Source of the DNA: Sphingobium sp. EM0848 | GTDB taxonomy: Bacteria > Pseudomonadota > Alphaproteobacteria > Sphingomonadales > Sphingomonadaceae | Direction of reading: 5' to 3' | Length of the DNA stretch: 64,000 nucleotides | Assembly: GCF_013375555.1 (NCBI RefSeq) | Contig: NZ_JABXWB010000001.1 | Span: forward strand, 248,001-312,000 | Position numbers and translations under genes: made by a program | Shown here: piece after piece, positions 36,276 through 45,281 of the stretch | Position numbering within the stretch: the stretch's first letter is position 1 | How the letters are laid out: each line of letters starts with the position of its first letter | Notes under the pieces: model-generated | Seen by the model: the letters and a program-made list of their open reading frames with translations, nothing else | Database searches by the model: none | Told to the model about the DNA's origin: nothing

Positions 36276-36402
36276 GGTCTTCTCCACGCCGCACCATAGC
36301 AAGCTCCGGACGTGAGAAGAAAGCAAAATCAGGCCGGGACAAATGTAACATAAGGGACATACAATCGTTCTAGTTCGCCGCCGACTCATTAGGGGAATCA
36401 CC
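36276..36402. promoter_or_regulatory. Divergent promoter region, tandem TetR / TonB receptor
   Basis: Two direct repeats GGGACA (36336 and 36354, 18 bases apart) flank an ATGT...ACAT pair about 45-65 bases before the receptor start. They could form part of an operator. No consensus promoter is clear. Confidence 0.3.
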
Positions 36403-38709
36403 ATGAAAATGTCGGTTGCGAAGAAATTTTATGCCTCCGCTCTGGCGGGAAGTGCGCTGTCTGCGGCGCTGCTGTCCACCACAGCCTGGGCCGATACAGT
36501 CGATACAACGGTGGCGGCTGCTGCTTCGGCCGATGCCGTCGACGTCGAAGGGTTGGGGGCGATCGTGGTGACGGCGGAAAAGCGCCAGACCAATTTGCAG
36601 GACACGCCCATCGCCATTGCGGTGATGAGCGATCAGGATCTTGCCAACCGCCATGTCCAGTCGCTGGAAGATCTGGGCGACGGCTCCATTCCCTCGCTCC
36701 GCATCGCGCCTTTCTTCTCGCGCAAGTCGGCGCTGACGCTGGGCATTCGCGGCGTCGGTGCGCTGGGTGATGCGAACCAGCCCGCCCGTGATCAGGGCGT
36801 CGGCGTCTATGTCGATGGCGTCTATCTCGGCCGCGCCCAGGGTCTGGGGGCCGCCTTGTTCGACGTGCAGCAGATCGAAGTGCTGAAAGGGCCGCAGGGG
36901 ACCCTCTTCGGCCGCAATACCGAAGGTGGTGCGGTCAGCATCACCACCCGCAAGCCGAGCGGCGAATTCCACCTGAACGCCACCGCCGGGATCAGCAATT
37001 ATGGCGGCTATGAAGGCATCATCCATCTCGATCTGCCCAGCTTCCACAATTTCAGCGTGAAGCTGGACGGCCTGGTCGAGCGGCGCGGCGGCACGGTCGA
37101 CAATCCGATGGCGGGTCAGCCCGATTTCAACGGCTTTGACCGCCGCGGCGTCCATGCCGCCGTGAAATGGGAGCCGGCGCCCAACTTCACCGCGCTCTAC
37201 AGCTTCGACAAGAGCTATGACGCAACCACGCCCTATTATGTCCAGCTCTTTTCCAAGGGGTCGCTGGCGCTCGCTCCGATCATCAAGCTTCAGCCGGATC
37301 GTGCCACGATCGCCAATGTCGGCGTGCCGATGGAGAAAAGCGTCGGCAAGACCTGGGGCCATCAGCTCAATCTCGACTGGGATGTCGCCGACAATCTGAA
37401 GCTGCGTTCGATCAGTTCCTATCGCGACCTTAACCAGAGCCAATATGATAATGGTTCGACCGTGCTTTCGGTCTATGCGCCCAATGCCAATTTCAGCCGT
37501 TACAGCATCGCGCATTTCGACCAGTATCAATATAGCGAGGAATTGCAGGCGATCGGGGAGTTCCCGGAAGTCACCTATGTCGCTGGCCTCTTTTATTATC
37601 ACGAGCATGTCAGCGACGATGCCTGGGCGCCCAATACACTGAAGTTCAATGCGGACGGCACCGGCTATACCGTGCTGTCCTCGCCGGTCGCCTCGACGCC
37701 CTTCCCGGATCGCGCCAGCACGGCCGTCACCGACAATTTCTCCGCCTTCGGCCAGTTCACCTGGACCCCTTCGGCGCTGAATGATCGCGTCCACCTGACT
37801 GCGGGCGGCCGTTACAGCCATGACAAGAAGCAAGGCCATCTCTATCTGGTGAACGGAGCGACCCCGACGGTGAACGGCGTCACCGCGCCGCTGCCGCTGG
37901 ACCTGAAGGCCGACCGTTTCGACCCGCTGGTCACGCTGGCCTTCGACGTCACGCCGAAGATCAACATCTATGGCAAGTGGAGTACCGGCTACAAGGCGGG
38001 CGGCGCCAATTCGCGTTCACTCACCTATCGCGCCTTCGGCCCGGAATCGGTGTCCTCCTTCGAGATCGGGTCGAAGATGGATCTGCTGTCCGACACCGTC
38101 CGGCTGAACCTGGCCGCCTATACAACCCAGTACAAGAATGTGCAGATCGACTTCAACGCGGTGATCCCCGGCGCCAATCGCGGCACGCTGGAAACCACCA
38201 ACACCGACGGCAACGGCCGCATCAAGGGCGTGGAAGCGGATCTCACCGTCGCGCCGACCAAGGGTCTGACGCTCTCGGCCAGCTATGCCTATACGGATGT
38301 CCGCCTGCCGCCCGCGCCCAATCCCTTTGTCACCGGCAATCCGTTGGTCGCGGTCTATCCGGTTTATGTGCCCAAACATTCGTCCAGCGGCGCCATCGAC
38401 TATGAACTGCCTGTCGCGGGCGGGGATGCAAGGATCGTTGCCCATCTCGACGCCAATTTCGCCAGCCGCCAATATGGCAGCGCCAATGACAAGACGCTCA
38501 GCGACCGGACGTTCCTGGTCAATGGCCGCCTGTCGCTGGCGGACATCGACCTGGGCGACCATGATGCGAAGCTGCGCGTCTCCGTCTGGGCGCGCAATCT
38601 GCTTGATCACCAGTTCGCTTTCCTGCGCAGCACCAGTTCGGCGCTGGGCGTCTATGGCATTTACAATGAGCCGCGCACCTTTGGCGGCGAAATCAACGTC
38701 CAGTTCTGA
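36403..38709 (+). CDS. TonB-dependent outer membrane receptor
   Basis: The protein has 768 residues. Signal peptide MKMSVAKKFYASALAGSALS..TTAWA, then 'IVVTAEKRQTNLQDTPIAI' and the plug signature 'VLKGPQGTLFGRNTEGGAVS'. The barrel ends 'GGEINVQF'. It is only distantly similar to the receptors at 2033 and 28151. The secreted phosphatase gene starts 20 bases after its stop, so the substrate may carry phosphate, or the phosphatase may act on a nutrient brought by this receptor. Confidence 0.92.
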   Translation: MKMSVAKKFYASALAGSALSAALLSTTAWADTVDTTVAAAASADAVDVEGLGAIVVTAEKRQTNLQDTPIAIAVMSDQDLANRHVQSLEDLGDGSIPSLRIAPFFSRKSALTLGIRGVGALGDANQPARDQGVGVYVDGVYLGRAQGLGAALFDVQQIEVLKGPQGTLFGRNTEGGAVSITTRKPSGEFHLNATAGISNYGGYEGIIHLDLPSFHNFSVKLDGLVERRGGTVDNPMAGQPDFNGFDRRGVHAAVKWEPAPNFTALYSFDKSYDATTPYYVQLFSKGSLALAPIIKLQPDRATIANVGVPMEKSVGKTWGHQLNLDWDVADNLKLRSISSYRDLNQSQYDNGSTVLSVYAPNANFSRYSIAHFDQYQYSEELQAIGEFPEVTYVAGLFYYHEHVSDDAWAPNTLKFNADGTGYTVLSSPVASTPFPDRASTAVTDNFSAFGQFTWTPSALNDRVHLTAGGRYSHDKKQGHLYLVNGATPTVNGVTAPLPLDLKADRFDPLVTLAFDVTPKINIYGKWSTGYKAGGANSRSLTYRAFGPESVSSFEIGSKMDLLSDTVRLNLAAYTTQYKNVQIDFNAVIPGANRGTLETTNTDGNGRIKGVEADLTVAPTKGLTLSASYAYTDVRLPPAPNPFVTGNPLVAVYPVYVPKHSSSGAIDYELPVAGGDARIVAHLDANFASRQYGSANDKTLSDRTFLVNGRLSLADIDLGDHDAKLRVSVWARNLLDHQFAFLRSTSSALGVYGIYNEPRTFGGEINVQF

Positions 38710-38729
38710 AAAGAGGAGAGCGAGAAAGA

Positions 38730-39788
38730 ATGACGAAGATGCGCGCCAATGTGCTGATGCTGGGCTTCACCGCCCTGTCGCTGGCTGCCATTCCCGCATC
38801 GGCCCGTGTGGCCGATGCGAAGGCGGAACGGCTGGCCGACGACAAGGTGAAACTCAGCTGGACCGCAACCGGCAAGGTCGATGTCTATCAGGCGGATCGG
38901 CCCGATGCAGACGTCGGTTCGGCCCAGCTGATCTCGGCCGCCAATGGGGGCGGGAGCCAGCAGGCCACCGTCGATCCGCTTAAACGGTCCTATTTTCTTT
39001 TGCGTGATCGGTCGGACGATAGCGTCACCACCTTGTCGGAGCGACTCGTGCCGCTTGCGCAGGGTTCCAATTTCCGTGACATTGGCGGTTATCGCACAAT
39101 GGACGGGCGGCAGGTCAGATGGGGGTGGATCTATCGCTCGGGCGGCTCCGCGATGCTGACCCCTACCGATCTGGCCAAGGTGAAGGCGCTCGGTCTGCGC
39201 AACATGGTCGACCTGCGTTCGGACGAGGAACGTCAGCTCGCCCCCAGCAAGATTGACGGCGTTCCCACGACCGCCGTCGGCTATTCCATGACGGCGATTG
39301 CCAAGGGCGGCATGCAGAATGGCGCCGCCGTCTACCGCAATTTGCCGGCCCAGCTTGCACCGCAGATGCGCGTCCTTTTCGATCTGCTCAAACGGGGGCA
39401 AGGGCCGATCGAATATAATTGTTCGGCGGGGCAGGATCGAACCGGCTTTGCCACGGCGCTGATCCTGTCGGCATTGGGCGTGCCGCGCGAGGTCATATTG
39501 CAGGACTATCATCTCTCGACCAGCTATCGCCAGCCGCGGTTTGAACTGCCGCCGATCAATGCGGCCCTTTATCCCGATAATCCGGTGGCGCAGATGTTCG
39601 CCGGTTTTCAGGGCAATCCCGCCTATGCGAAGGCGCAGCCGCTGAAGGATTCGAACGGCAAGGCTTTCCTCGCCAGCGCCTTTGAGGAAATCGACGGTCG
39701 CTGGGGGTCCGTTGAAAATTATCTGCAGCAGGAAATCGGCGTCAGTGCCGTGGATATTGCGGCGCTCAAGCAAGCCTATCTGCGATAG
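38730..39788 (+). CDS. Secreted tyrosine/dual-specificity-type phosphatase with N-terminal beta-sandwich
   Basis: The protein has 352 residues with a signal peptide cut near residue 26 (..AAIPASARVADA). Residues 35-95 ('VKLSWTATGKVDVYQAD') look like a fibronectin-type or similar beta domain. The catalytic domain starts at 'NFRDIGGYRTMDG' (114-126). The P-loop is C231-S-A-G-Q-D-R237-T-G, a CX5R motif. The family (Y_phosphatase3; MptpB-like) hydrolyses phosphotyrosine and phosphoinositides. The His before the Cys and the Lys in the loop of MptpB-type enzymes are Asn and Gln here, so substrate choice may differ. It is co-transcribed with the TonB receptor. Confidence 0.85.
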   Translation: MTKMRANVLMLGFTALSLAAIPASARVADAKAERLADDKVKLSWTATGKVDVYQADRPDADVGSAQLISAANGGGSQQATVDPLKRSYFLLRDRSDDSVTTLSERLVPLAQGSNFRDIGGYRTMDGRQVRWGWIYRSGGSAMLTPTDLAKVKALGLRNMVDLRSDEERQLAPSKIDGVPTTAVGYSMTAIAKGGMQNGAAVYRNLPAQLAPQMRVLFDLLKRGQGPIEYNCSAGQDRTGFATALILSALGVPREVILQDYHLSTSYRQPRFELPPINAALYPDNPVAQMFAGFQGNPAYAKAQPLKDSNGKAFLASAFEEIDGRWGSVENYLQQEIGVSAVDIAALKQAYLR

Positions 39789-39803
39789 GATAGTTGGTCC
39801 GCT

Positions 39804-39829
39804 CCGGCCGGCCTTGACGGGCTGGCCGG
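39804..39829. terminator. Hairpin between convergent phosphatase and 4-TM genes
   Basis: CCGGCC-g-GCC / GGC-t-GGCCGG, a ten-pair stem with one G-T wobble and a six-base loop, lies 16 bases after the phosphatase stop in the 92-base convergent gap. It has no T-run, so it may work with Rho or serve both directions weakly. Confidence 0.5.
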
Positions 39830-39880
39830 CGTTGGCAGCTTATAGACATCGGGGACATATCGGGCGGAAATAATATCGGA

Positions 39881-40327
39881 TTAGCTCTTCTGAATTCGTT
39901 TGCCCTGCCGATAGTGGAGGACAAACAGAGGCAGCGCCATGATTCCGAGAAGCCAGTGTATCAGGGCAGCATTCCCGCGCAGACCGTCTTCCGTAAGATA
40001 GTAGAGCAGATATCCGGTCAGGATCAATATTGTGGAAAGGGCAGTCATCACGCCGCCGAGCAGACGCTGACTGCGATAGGTCCAGCCCCGCCAGACATGG
40101 ACCACCAGCAGACTGCCCAAGGCTAAGATGGTCACCAGCATGGCCGCGCCATGCATGCGCAGAAGCCAGGGTTCCGCCGGGTTGGCCTCGGGGCCAAACT
40201 CGCCCTCGATCTGGAAGAAATTGTGCAGGATGAGCCACGCCGCGCCGGTGCCCCATAGCAGGCCGCCGCTCCAGCAGAGCAACCGGATCTGCCACCGGGC
40301 CAGTTTCGCTGTCTTGAGGTGCAGCAT
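39881..40327 (-). CDS. Four-TM multi-histidine membrane protein (b-type cytochrome-like)
   Basis: The protein has 148 residues. Its ATG overlaps the ApbE stop (TGATG), so the genes are coupled. Four hydrophobic helices can be drawn, with histidines near the ends: 'LILHNFFQIEG', 'LRMHGAAMLV', 'LLVVHVWRGW', 'ALIHWLLGIM', 'FVLHYRQGKR'. Such spacing suits b-haem ligation in a cytochrome b561-like bundle, but no family is named with confidence. Its place after FMN-binding and ApbE genes suggests it passes electrons across the inner membrane to a flavoprotein. Confidence 0.65.
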   Translation of the reverse strand: MLHLKTAKLARWQIRLLCWSGGLLWGTGAAWLILHNFFQIEGEFGPEANPAEPWLLRMHGAAMLVTILALGSLLVVHVWRGWTYRSQRLLGGVMTALSTILILTGYLLYYLTEDGLRGNAALIHWLLGIMALPLFVLHYRQGKRIQKS

Positions 40328-41166
40328 CAGAGGGCTCTTTCCCTGACAGGGCGTGCCACGATCTCGCCGCCCAATGTTTCCAGCATGCTCTCGGCCAGAG
40401 CGGGATCGGCAAGCGCAATCTTTGTCATGGCGTCGGCAATAACGCATCGATCGGCGCAAATGGTGACGGCCCGGTCTGCCCATATCGGCTGGCGGTTCCG
40501 TCCCAGATGAGGACTTGCGACGCTCTGACCAATCCTCCGCTGGGCATATTCGCTGCTTGAACTGGCGATCGCGCCATTGGCGAGTTCGATCGCGCCGATC
40601 ACGGAGCCATCCGCCTCGCGCAGATGCACCGTTTCCGGTGTATCGCCCAGCACGCGCAAATCTCCCCCGGCATTGACGACGGCCTGTGGCACAGCTGCGA
40701 CGGCGAGGGCCTCCACCGCGCAATCGACGGCATAGCCCTTGGCGATGCCGCCCAGATCGATGAGCATCGGGCGAGCACAGACGGCATGCATGTCGTCAAC
40801 GATGACGATATCGCCGGTCGTGCCAATCCAATTTCCGTCCGCATGGCAAGGGGGCTGAGGCAGAAGTCCCGATGCGACAAGTTCCGCCCCGACAGCAACG
40901 TCGAACAACCCGCCCGAACGGGCATGAAGATCGCATGCGATGCGAAGGACCGTGATGCTGTGAGGATCGACGGCCACCGCCGTGCCGGCAGGCGCCCGGC
41001 GCAGCGCGGCAAGATCGCTGGCCTCTTCATGGAAGGACATGCGCGCATGGACATGGGCGACGGCGGCAAAGCCATCGTCAATGGCGCTTTCAAAGCCGGC
41101 GGGAACCGCGATTTCGACAAAGGTGCCCAGCAACGGCCGGCACCTTCGTATCAGTGTATCAGCCAT
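40327..41166 (-). CDS. apbE: ApbE-family FAD:protein FMN transferase
   Basis: The protein has 279 residues from ATG 41166, which overlaps the end of the FMN-binding gene by eight bases. Family landmarks are 'RPLLGTFVEIAV', 'SGGLFDVAVG', 'LIDLGGIAKGYAVD', 'VVNAGGDLRVLG' and 'ADAMTKIAL'. The last is the acidic Mg site, a variant of the usual ADALATAL. The enzyme covalently attaches FMN from FAD to a Ser/Thr of a target protein; the target is obvious here, the preceding gene product. No lipoprotein signal is visible, so it may be exported by another route or act during secretion. Confidence 0.87.
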   Translation of the reverse strand: MADTLIRRCRPLLGTFVEIAVPAGFESAIDDGFAAVAHVHARMSFHEEASDLAALRRAPAGTAVAVDPHSITVLRIACDLHARSGGLFDVAVGAELVASGLLPQPPCHADGNWIGTTGDIVIVDDMHAVCARPMLIDLGGIAKGYAVDCAVEALAVAAVPQAVVNAGGDLRVLGDTPETVHLREADGSVIGAIELANGAIASSSSEYAQRRIGQSVASPHLGRNRQPIWADRAVTICADRCVIADAMTKIALADPALAESMLETLGGEIVARPVRERAL

Positions 41167-41686
41167 GCGCCAGCACGGTCGCATAGGTCGCCAGCAGGCG
41201 CCGGACACCATCCGTCACATGCTTGGAAGACAGCGTCGCGCCCGAGATGTTCTTGATGTCCGCGCCCAGTTTCAGCGACTGGCCGGGGCGCTTGCCGATG
41301 AACTGGCGCCGCCAGCGGGGATCGCGGACTTCGCCTCCATAAGCCTCGCGATAGTCGAGTATTTCGACGTCCCGCACAACTCCGGCGGCATCGAGCGACA
41401 CGGCATAGGTGATGAACTCATGCTTGCCCACCACCTCATCGACGATGAACCATCCGCCGTCGGCGGCCCGCCAGGCCTTGAGCTTCTTCGACAGCGGGCT
41501 TTCGCCCGACGCCTTGCGGATGGCGCTCACCTGGTCGGGCGTCAGGTCGCGGAAGCTCTGCGTCAGGGCCTGATGCGGGAACATCTGCGCCTGCGCCTGC
41601 TCGACCGTCATATAGACGGTGGCATGCGCCGGAAAGGGAAGAGCCAGCGCCGCAAGCGGCAGTATGCGGTAAGGAATACGGGTCAT
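41159..41686 (-). CDS. FMN-binding domain protein, periplasmic
   Basis: The protein has 175 residues from ATG 41686, with GAGG six bases upstream. There is a signal peptide (ILPLAALALPFPAHA). The flavinylation motif is 'DIKNISGATLSS' with Ser153 as the expected FMN-phosphodiester site. The FMN-binding domain (as in RnfG/NqrC and stand-alone extracytosolic carriers) covers the last 100 residues. The ApbE enzyme that would load it is the next gene. Thus a covalently flavinylated electron carrier outside the cytoplasm is formed. Confidence 0.88.
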   Translation of the reverse strand: MTRIPYRILPLAALALPFPAHATVYMTVEQAQAQMFPHQALTQSFRDLTPDQVSAIRKASGESPLSKKLKAWRAADGGWFIVDEVVGKHEFITYAVSLDAAGVVRDVEILDYREAYGGEVRDPRWRRQFIGKRPGQSLKLGADIKNISGATLSSKHVTDGVRRLLATYATVLAHG

Positions 41687-41694
41687 GGGCAACC

Positions 41695-42627
41695 TCAGAA
41701 ATAATAGCCAATCTTCAGGCGGAAGCGGTATTTTTCGAAATCATCGGCATTGGTGATGCCGTTCACGATAAAATTGTCAGCGGCCGGATTGGCATAATCC
41801 TGCGCCCAGGGCAGTTGGAACAGGGTGGTGAAGGTCGCGAACATATGGCGACCGCCATAGTGGATGGTCGGCCCCGCGTACCAGGCGAGGTTGGTACGGT
41901 TCGACGCCTTGAACGGATCGAGTCCGGCCCATTCCCGTTCATTCTGAAGCTCCGCGCCCAGCGACCAGTTGGAGGTGAAGCGGTAACTGCCGGCCAGGCC
42001 GAAATTGACGTCGGTTTCCTTGTCCCAATGGGTGACATAATCGACGCTGGCCGGATCGGCGCCGGGATCGCCCTGCAACTTGCGCCATTCATAGCCGAGC
42101 GTTGCGTTCGCCGCGAAGACGAGGCGATCGTCGAGGAAATTCTTCTGGACGATCAGGCGTGCCTCAAGTTCACGGGTGCGCGGACCGATGGACGGTTCGA
42201 GATAGAGCGCCACGCCCACGCCCGAGGTATAGGGGCTGGATATGCGGTAGAGCCCTTCCAGCGACACGGACTCGAACCGGGTCTTGCGAAAACGGCCGTT
42301 GGGATCGGCGGCAAAATCGGCAAAGACTTCAGGCGGGGCCGTCTCGCCGCTCGGCGTGTTGCCCTTGGCATCCGCCCAGGCCGCGTTGACATAGCCGGAA
42401 AGCTGGAAATTGTCCGTGACGCCGTGCGAAATCTCCGTACGCGTCTGGAGCAGGTGGAAATCGCCCTGCGACCGGCCCTCGCGCAACGTCGCCCATTGTT
42501 CCACCTCGGTCTTGCCCTTGGGCAGCGTGTCGGTAGTGTAGATATAGCCGAACAGCGGCTCATCGGCCCGCGCGGGTGCGGAGGCAAGGCATATGCCGAT
42601 CATTGTCAGAAAAAATGCCGCGCGCAC
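41695..42627 (-). CDS. Outer membrane beta-barrel protein (DUF6662-like)
   Basis: The protein has 310 residues from GTG 42627, which has GGGGAG six bases upstream; the first part is a signal peptide (FFLTMIGICLASAPARA). The mature start 'DEPLFGYIYTTDTLPKGK' resembles the DUF6662 family. Alternating aromatic/hydrophobic strands and a C-terminal Phe (KIGYYF) support an outer membrane barrel. It is the first gene of the barrel-FMN-ApbE-4TM operon, eight bases before the FMN gene. A channel or substrate-binding barrel serving the flavin electron carrier is a guess. Confidence 0.7.
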   Translation of the reverse strand: MRAAFFLTMIGICLASAPARADEPLFGYIYTTDTLPKGKTEVEQWATLREGRSQGDFHLLQTRTEISHGVTDNFQLSGYVNAAWADAKGNTPSGETAPPEVFADFAADPNGRFRKTRFESVSLEGLYRISSPYTSGVGVALYLEPSIGPRTRELEARLIVQKNFLDDRLVFAANATLGYEWRKLQGDPGADPASVDYVTHWDKETDVNFGLAGSYRFTSNWSLGAELQNEREWAGLDPFKASNRTNLAWYAGPTIHYGGRHMFATFTTLFQLPWAQDYANPAADNFIVNGITNADDFEKYRFRLKIGYYF

Positions 42628-42788
42628 CGCATACTCCCCATTTACTTGCAACAGAGTTGCAATAGCGGGGTTTGCGATCGTGCCACATTACAAATCGGTA
42701 ATGATGATCGGCGGCGCAGCGTCAGGCCAAGCTCTGCCGGATAGATGATCGAAGCGGGTGCGCCGACATATATCCGGACACGCCCAAA

Positions 42789-43145
42789 TCAATCGTCGTC
42801 ATCGCGATCATGGTGGTGACGCCAATGCCGGTCATAATCGCGATACACTCGCCTGTCATAATAGCGCGGATATTCATCATAATAATAATTATATGATCGA
42901 TAGTGCGGACGATAATATCTTTCGCGGTAATAATAATCGTCACCATAATAATATCTTGGCCGGTCGGACGCTATCGCAGCTCCAATCGCCAGGCCAATAA
43001 TCCCGGCGCTCACAGCGACCGCCGCATCATTGTCGTAATGGCGCGAATAATAGCGATAATGATCACGCGCCTCGGCGGGCGCTGCGCCGATCGGCATGGA
43101 TGCCGCCAACGCCAGGCCCAGGGCCGTGTTGCGGAGGATTTTCAT
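42789..43145 (-). CDS. Tyr/Arg/His/Asp-rich secreted protein
   Basis: The protein has 118 residues. It has a signal peptide (LGLALAASMPIGAAPAEA), then a short glycine-zipper-like hydrophobic segment 'VSAGIIGLAIGAAIASD' and a tail made of YYY, YYDR, RHY and HH units ending DRDDDD. Such proteins are common in Alphaproteobacteria and are of unknown role; tail composition suggests metal or polyanion binding. It stands alone, 161 bases upstream of the barrel gene, same strand. Confidence 0.7.
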   Translation of the reverse strand: MKILRNTALGLALAASMPIGAAPAEARDHYRYYSRHYDNDAAVAVSAGIIGLAIGAAIASDRPRYYYGDDYYYRERYYRPHYRSYNYYYDEYPRYYDRRVYRDYDRHWRHHHDRDDDD

Positions 43146-43416
43146 CTCTGCTTCCTACTCCTTGTCCTGTCCGCACCGGCGGAAGGGATAGGGCGGCATG
43201 TTAGTGCGGGCGCGCTGAACTCGATCTGAACTTTGTGGACGCATGCGGGACGTGCACGCTCTGCGACTGAGCCGGGCATCCGCGCCCGAGCCAATGCCTC
43301 CCGCCCGGAAGGGGGAACGGCAGAAATTCATTAAACTTTTGTAACATTTGCGCCCAATATTGCTACTCCTTTGCATTAGTAATAGCTCGTGGCCCATCGG
43401 GATTGCGGAGGGGTGC

Positions 43417-44796
43417 GTGAAGAGATTGGCCATGCTGATGGCGGGAACCGCGTTGACGGTTGCGGCGCCTGCTCTTGCCGATGAGGCATCGCTGCAGACC
43501 GAAGTCGCGGCACTAAAGGCTCAACTTGCGGCGCAGAAGGAGCTTCTGGCGGCGCAGGCGGATCGGCTGGACCGGCTTGAGAGGCAGATGAAGGCTGGCC
43601 AGGAAATGGCTGCCGTCGCGACCGGCAAGGAGCCGGGTGCCGATGGCGTGCTGGCCGCAGGCGACGGCACGGCGGCTGCAGAGCCGGCACCGATGATGGC
43701 GTCAGCATCCCAGACCGGCTCCGATACGACGATCGGCGGTTATGGCGAGATCAGCTATAATGGCTATATTCATGACGCCAGCCGCAATCAGGCGGACCTC
43801 AAGCGTTTCGTTCTGTTCTTCGGCCATCGCTTCAATGACCGGCTGAGCTTCAACAGTGAAGTCGAGGTCGAACATGCTGTATCCAGCGCCAGCGATCAGG
43901 GCGAGGTCGAAATCGAGCAGGCTTATCTCAACTATGCGTTCCGGCCCGCGCTGAACCTGAAGGCCGGGCTGTTTCTGATGCCCTTCGGCTTCATCAACCG
44001 GAATCACGAACCGCCCGTCTTTTTCGGCGTGGAGCGCAACGAGGTCGAAACCCGCATCATCCCGTCGACCTGGCGGGAAGGTGGCGTCAGTATCTGGGGC
44101 GACACATCCTTCGGCCTGTCCTACGATGCGGGCGTCACCACAGGCTTCGACGTGGCGAAGTTCGACGAGGCGGCCAAGCCTCTGGCCGCCGCGCATCAGG
44201 AGCTGCAATTCGCCAAGGCAGCCAGTCTCTCCTACTATGGTGCGCTGGAATATAAGGGCATACCGGGGTTGTTGGTCGGCGGCGCCATTTTCCATGGCGG
44301 CGCGTTGCACAGCAATGCGGATTTCCGCGCCGACAATAGCCAGCCGGACTTTGCCGGTATCCATTCCAGTGTGACGTTGTGGGATGTCCATGGCCGGTGG
44401 CAGCACAAGGGGCTGGACCTGCAAGCGCTCTACGCCCACGGCACCTATAGCCGGGCCGACCGGATCGACAGCATTTTGCTGGCATATAATGCCGCTAATA
44501 GCACAGACCGGCCGCTGGCGCCGTCGTCCTTCCATGGCTGGCTGGTCCAGGGCGCTTATAGCGTCACGCTCGGTGGAGATGTCAGCATCGATCCCTTCGT
44601 CCGCTATGAGATGTTCAACACTCAAGCAACGCTGCCGCTGGGTCTGGCGGCCGATCCCGCCAATCGCGACCGGGTACTGACTGGGGGCTTCTCCTTCCAC
44701 CCTCTGCATGAGGTGGTGGTCAAGCTCGACTACCAGCATTTCATCGAAAACAGCAATAACGACAGGGTGAATGTCGGCCTGGGCTATATGTTCTGA
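43417..44796 (+). CDS. Outer membrane porin (OprO/OprP- or DcaP-like)
   Basis: The protein has 459 residues from GTG 43417, with GGAGGGG just upstream; earlier in-frame starts lack a ribosome site. The signal peptide is 'LAMLMAGTALTVAAPALA'. A coiled coil follows ('LQTEVAALKAQLAAQKELL', then 'QADRLDRLERQMKAG'), as in DcaP and phosphate-type porins. The rest is a 16-strand-type barrel ending 'VNVGLGYMF'. The N-terminal coiled coil may form a trimer stalk. The substrate is unknown. Confidence 0.8.
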   Translation: MKRLAMLMAGTALTVAAPALADEASLQTEVAALKAQLAAQKELLAAQADRLDRLERQMKAGQEMAAVATGKEPGADGVLAAGDGTAAAEPAPMMASASQTGSDTTIGGYGEISYNGYIHDASRNQADLKRFVLFFGHRFNDRLSFNSEVEVEHAVSSASDQGEVEIEQAYLNYAFRPALNLKAGLFLMPFGFINRNHEPPVFFGVERNEVETRIIPSTWREGGVSIWGDTSFGLSYDAGVTTGFDVAKFDEAAKPLAAAHQELQFAKAASLSYYGALEYKGIPGLLVGGAIFHGGALHSNADFRADNSQPDFAGIHSSVTLWDVHGRWQHKGLDLQALYAHGTYSRADRIDSILLAYNAANSTDRPLAPSSFHGWLVQGAYSVTLGGDVSIDPFVRYEMFNTQATLPLGLAADPANRDRVLTGGFSFHPLHEVVVKLDYQHFIENSNNDRVNVGLGYMF

Positions 44797-44829
44797 TGGA
44801 ATGATCCGAACTGCCTCGGTTTGCGGGAA

Positions 44830-44961
44830 TTAGAGCATCGTGCGGGAAAGTGGGCGAGCCGGAGGCACGTGACTCCGAGCTCGGGTTTCCCGCTTAAAAC
44901 GATGCGACACCAAAAACTTGGAGCGCGCATCCTGCGTCCGATTTAACGCAGCGCGCTCTAG
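44830..44961. repeat. RIME-like palindromic mosaic element, copy 2
   Basis: It begins TTAGAGCATCG and ends GCTCTAG. The first hairpin pairs GCATCG..GCGGGAAA (44835-44849) with TTTCCCGC..CGATGC (44886-44905). The second pairs GAGCGCGC with GCGCGCTC (44921-44928, 44951-44958) and CTGCGT with ACGCAG inside. Ends and layout match 6706-6812. The element fills part of the 485-base gap 44797-45281, whose remainder has no gene I can support. Confidence 0.65.
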
Positions 44962-45281
44962 TTCGTCGCCATTGGCCTTGCTCCATACGCACGGGTTGAG
45001 GAGTGCAGGACCGGCCTGCCTGATAGCGTCGAGCAGTTCTCCCAGGCTGTGCCGGTCCTTGCGGACGTCAATGATCGCGCCGTCGGCCGGGCGGACCGTT
45101 TGCGATCGCATCTCAGGAAAATGAATTTAACAGCAAGAATCGGAGTGCGCCCGGCAACGAAGCGCGTCACTCTGTTCCCGACCGTTGCAGATCAGAAATA
45201 CAGGGACCATGCCCGCAAAGCTTTCCCCCAAACGGCCGCTTCCCGTCGCCGACGATCCGCGATGGTCGCGGGAGTAGTTGA

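Noticed and set aside
44962..45111. A minus-strand frame beginning 'MRSQTVRPADGAIIDVRKDR'
   Set aside because: It looks protein-like for about 50 residues but has no clear ribosome site, runs into the mosaic repeat and matches no family I recognise.
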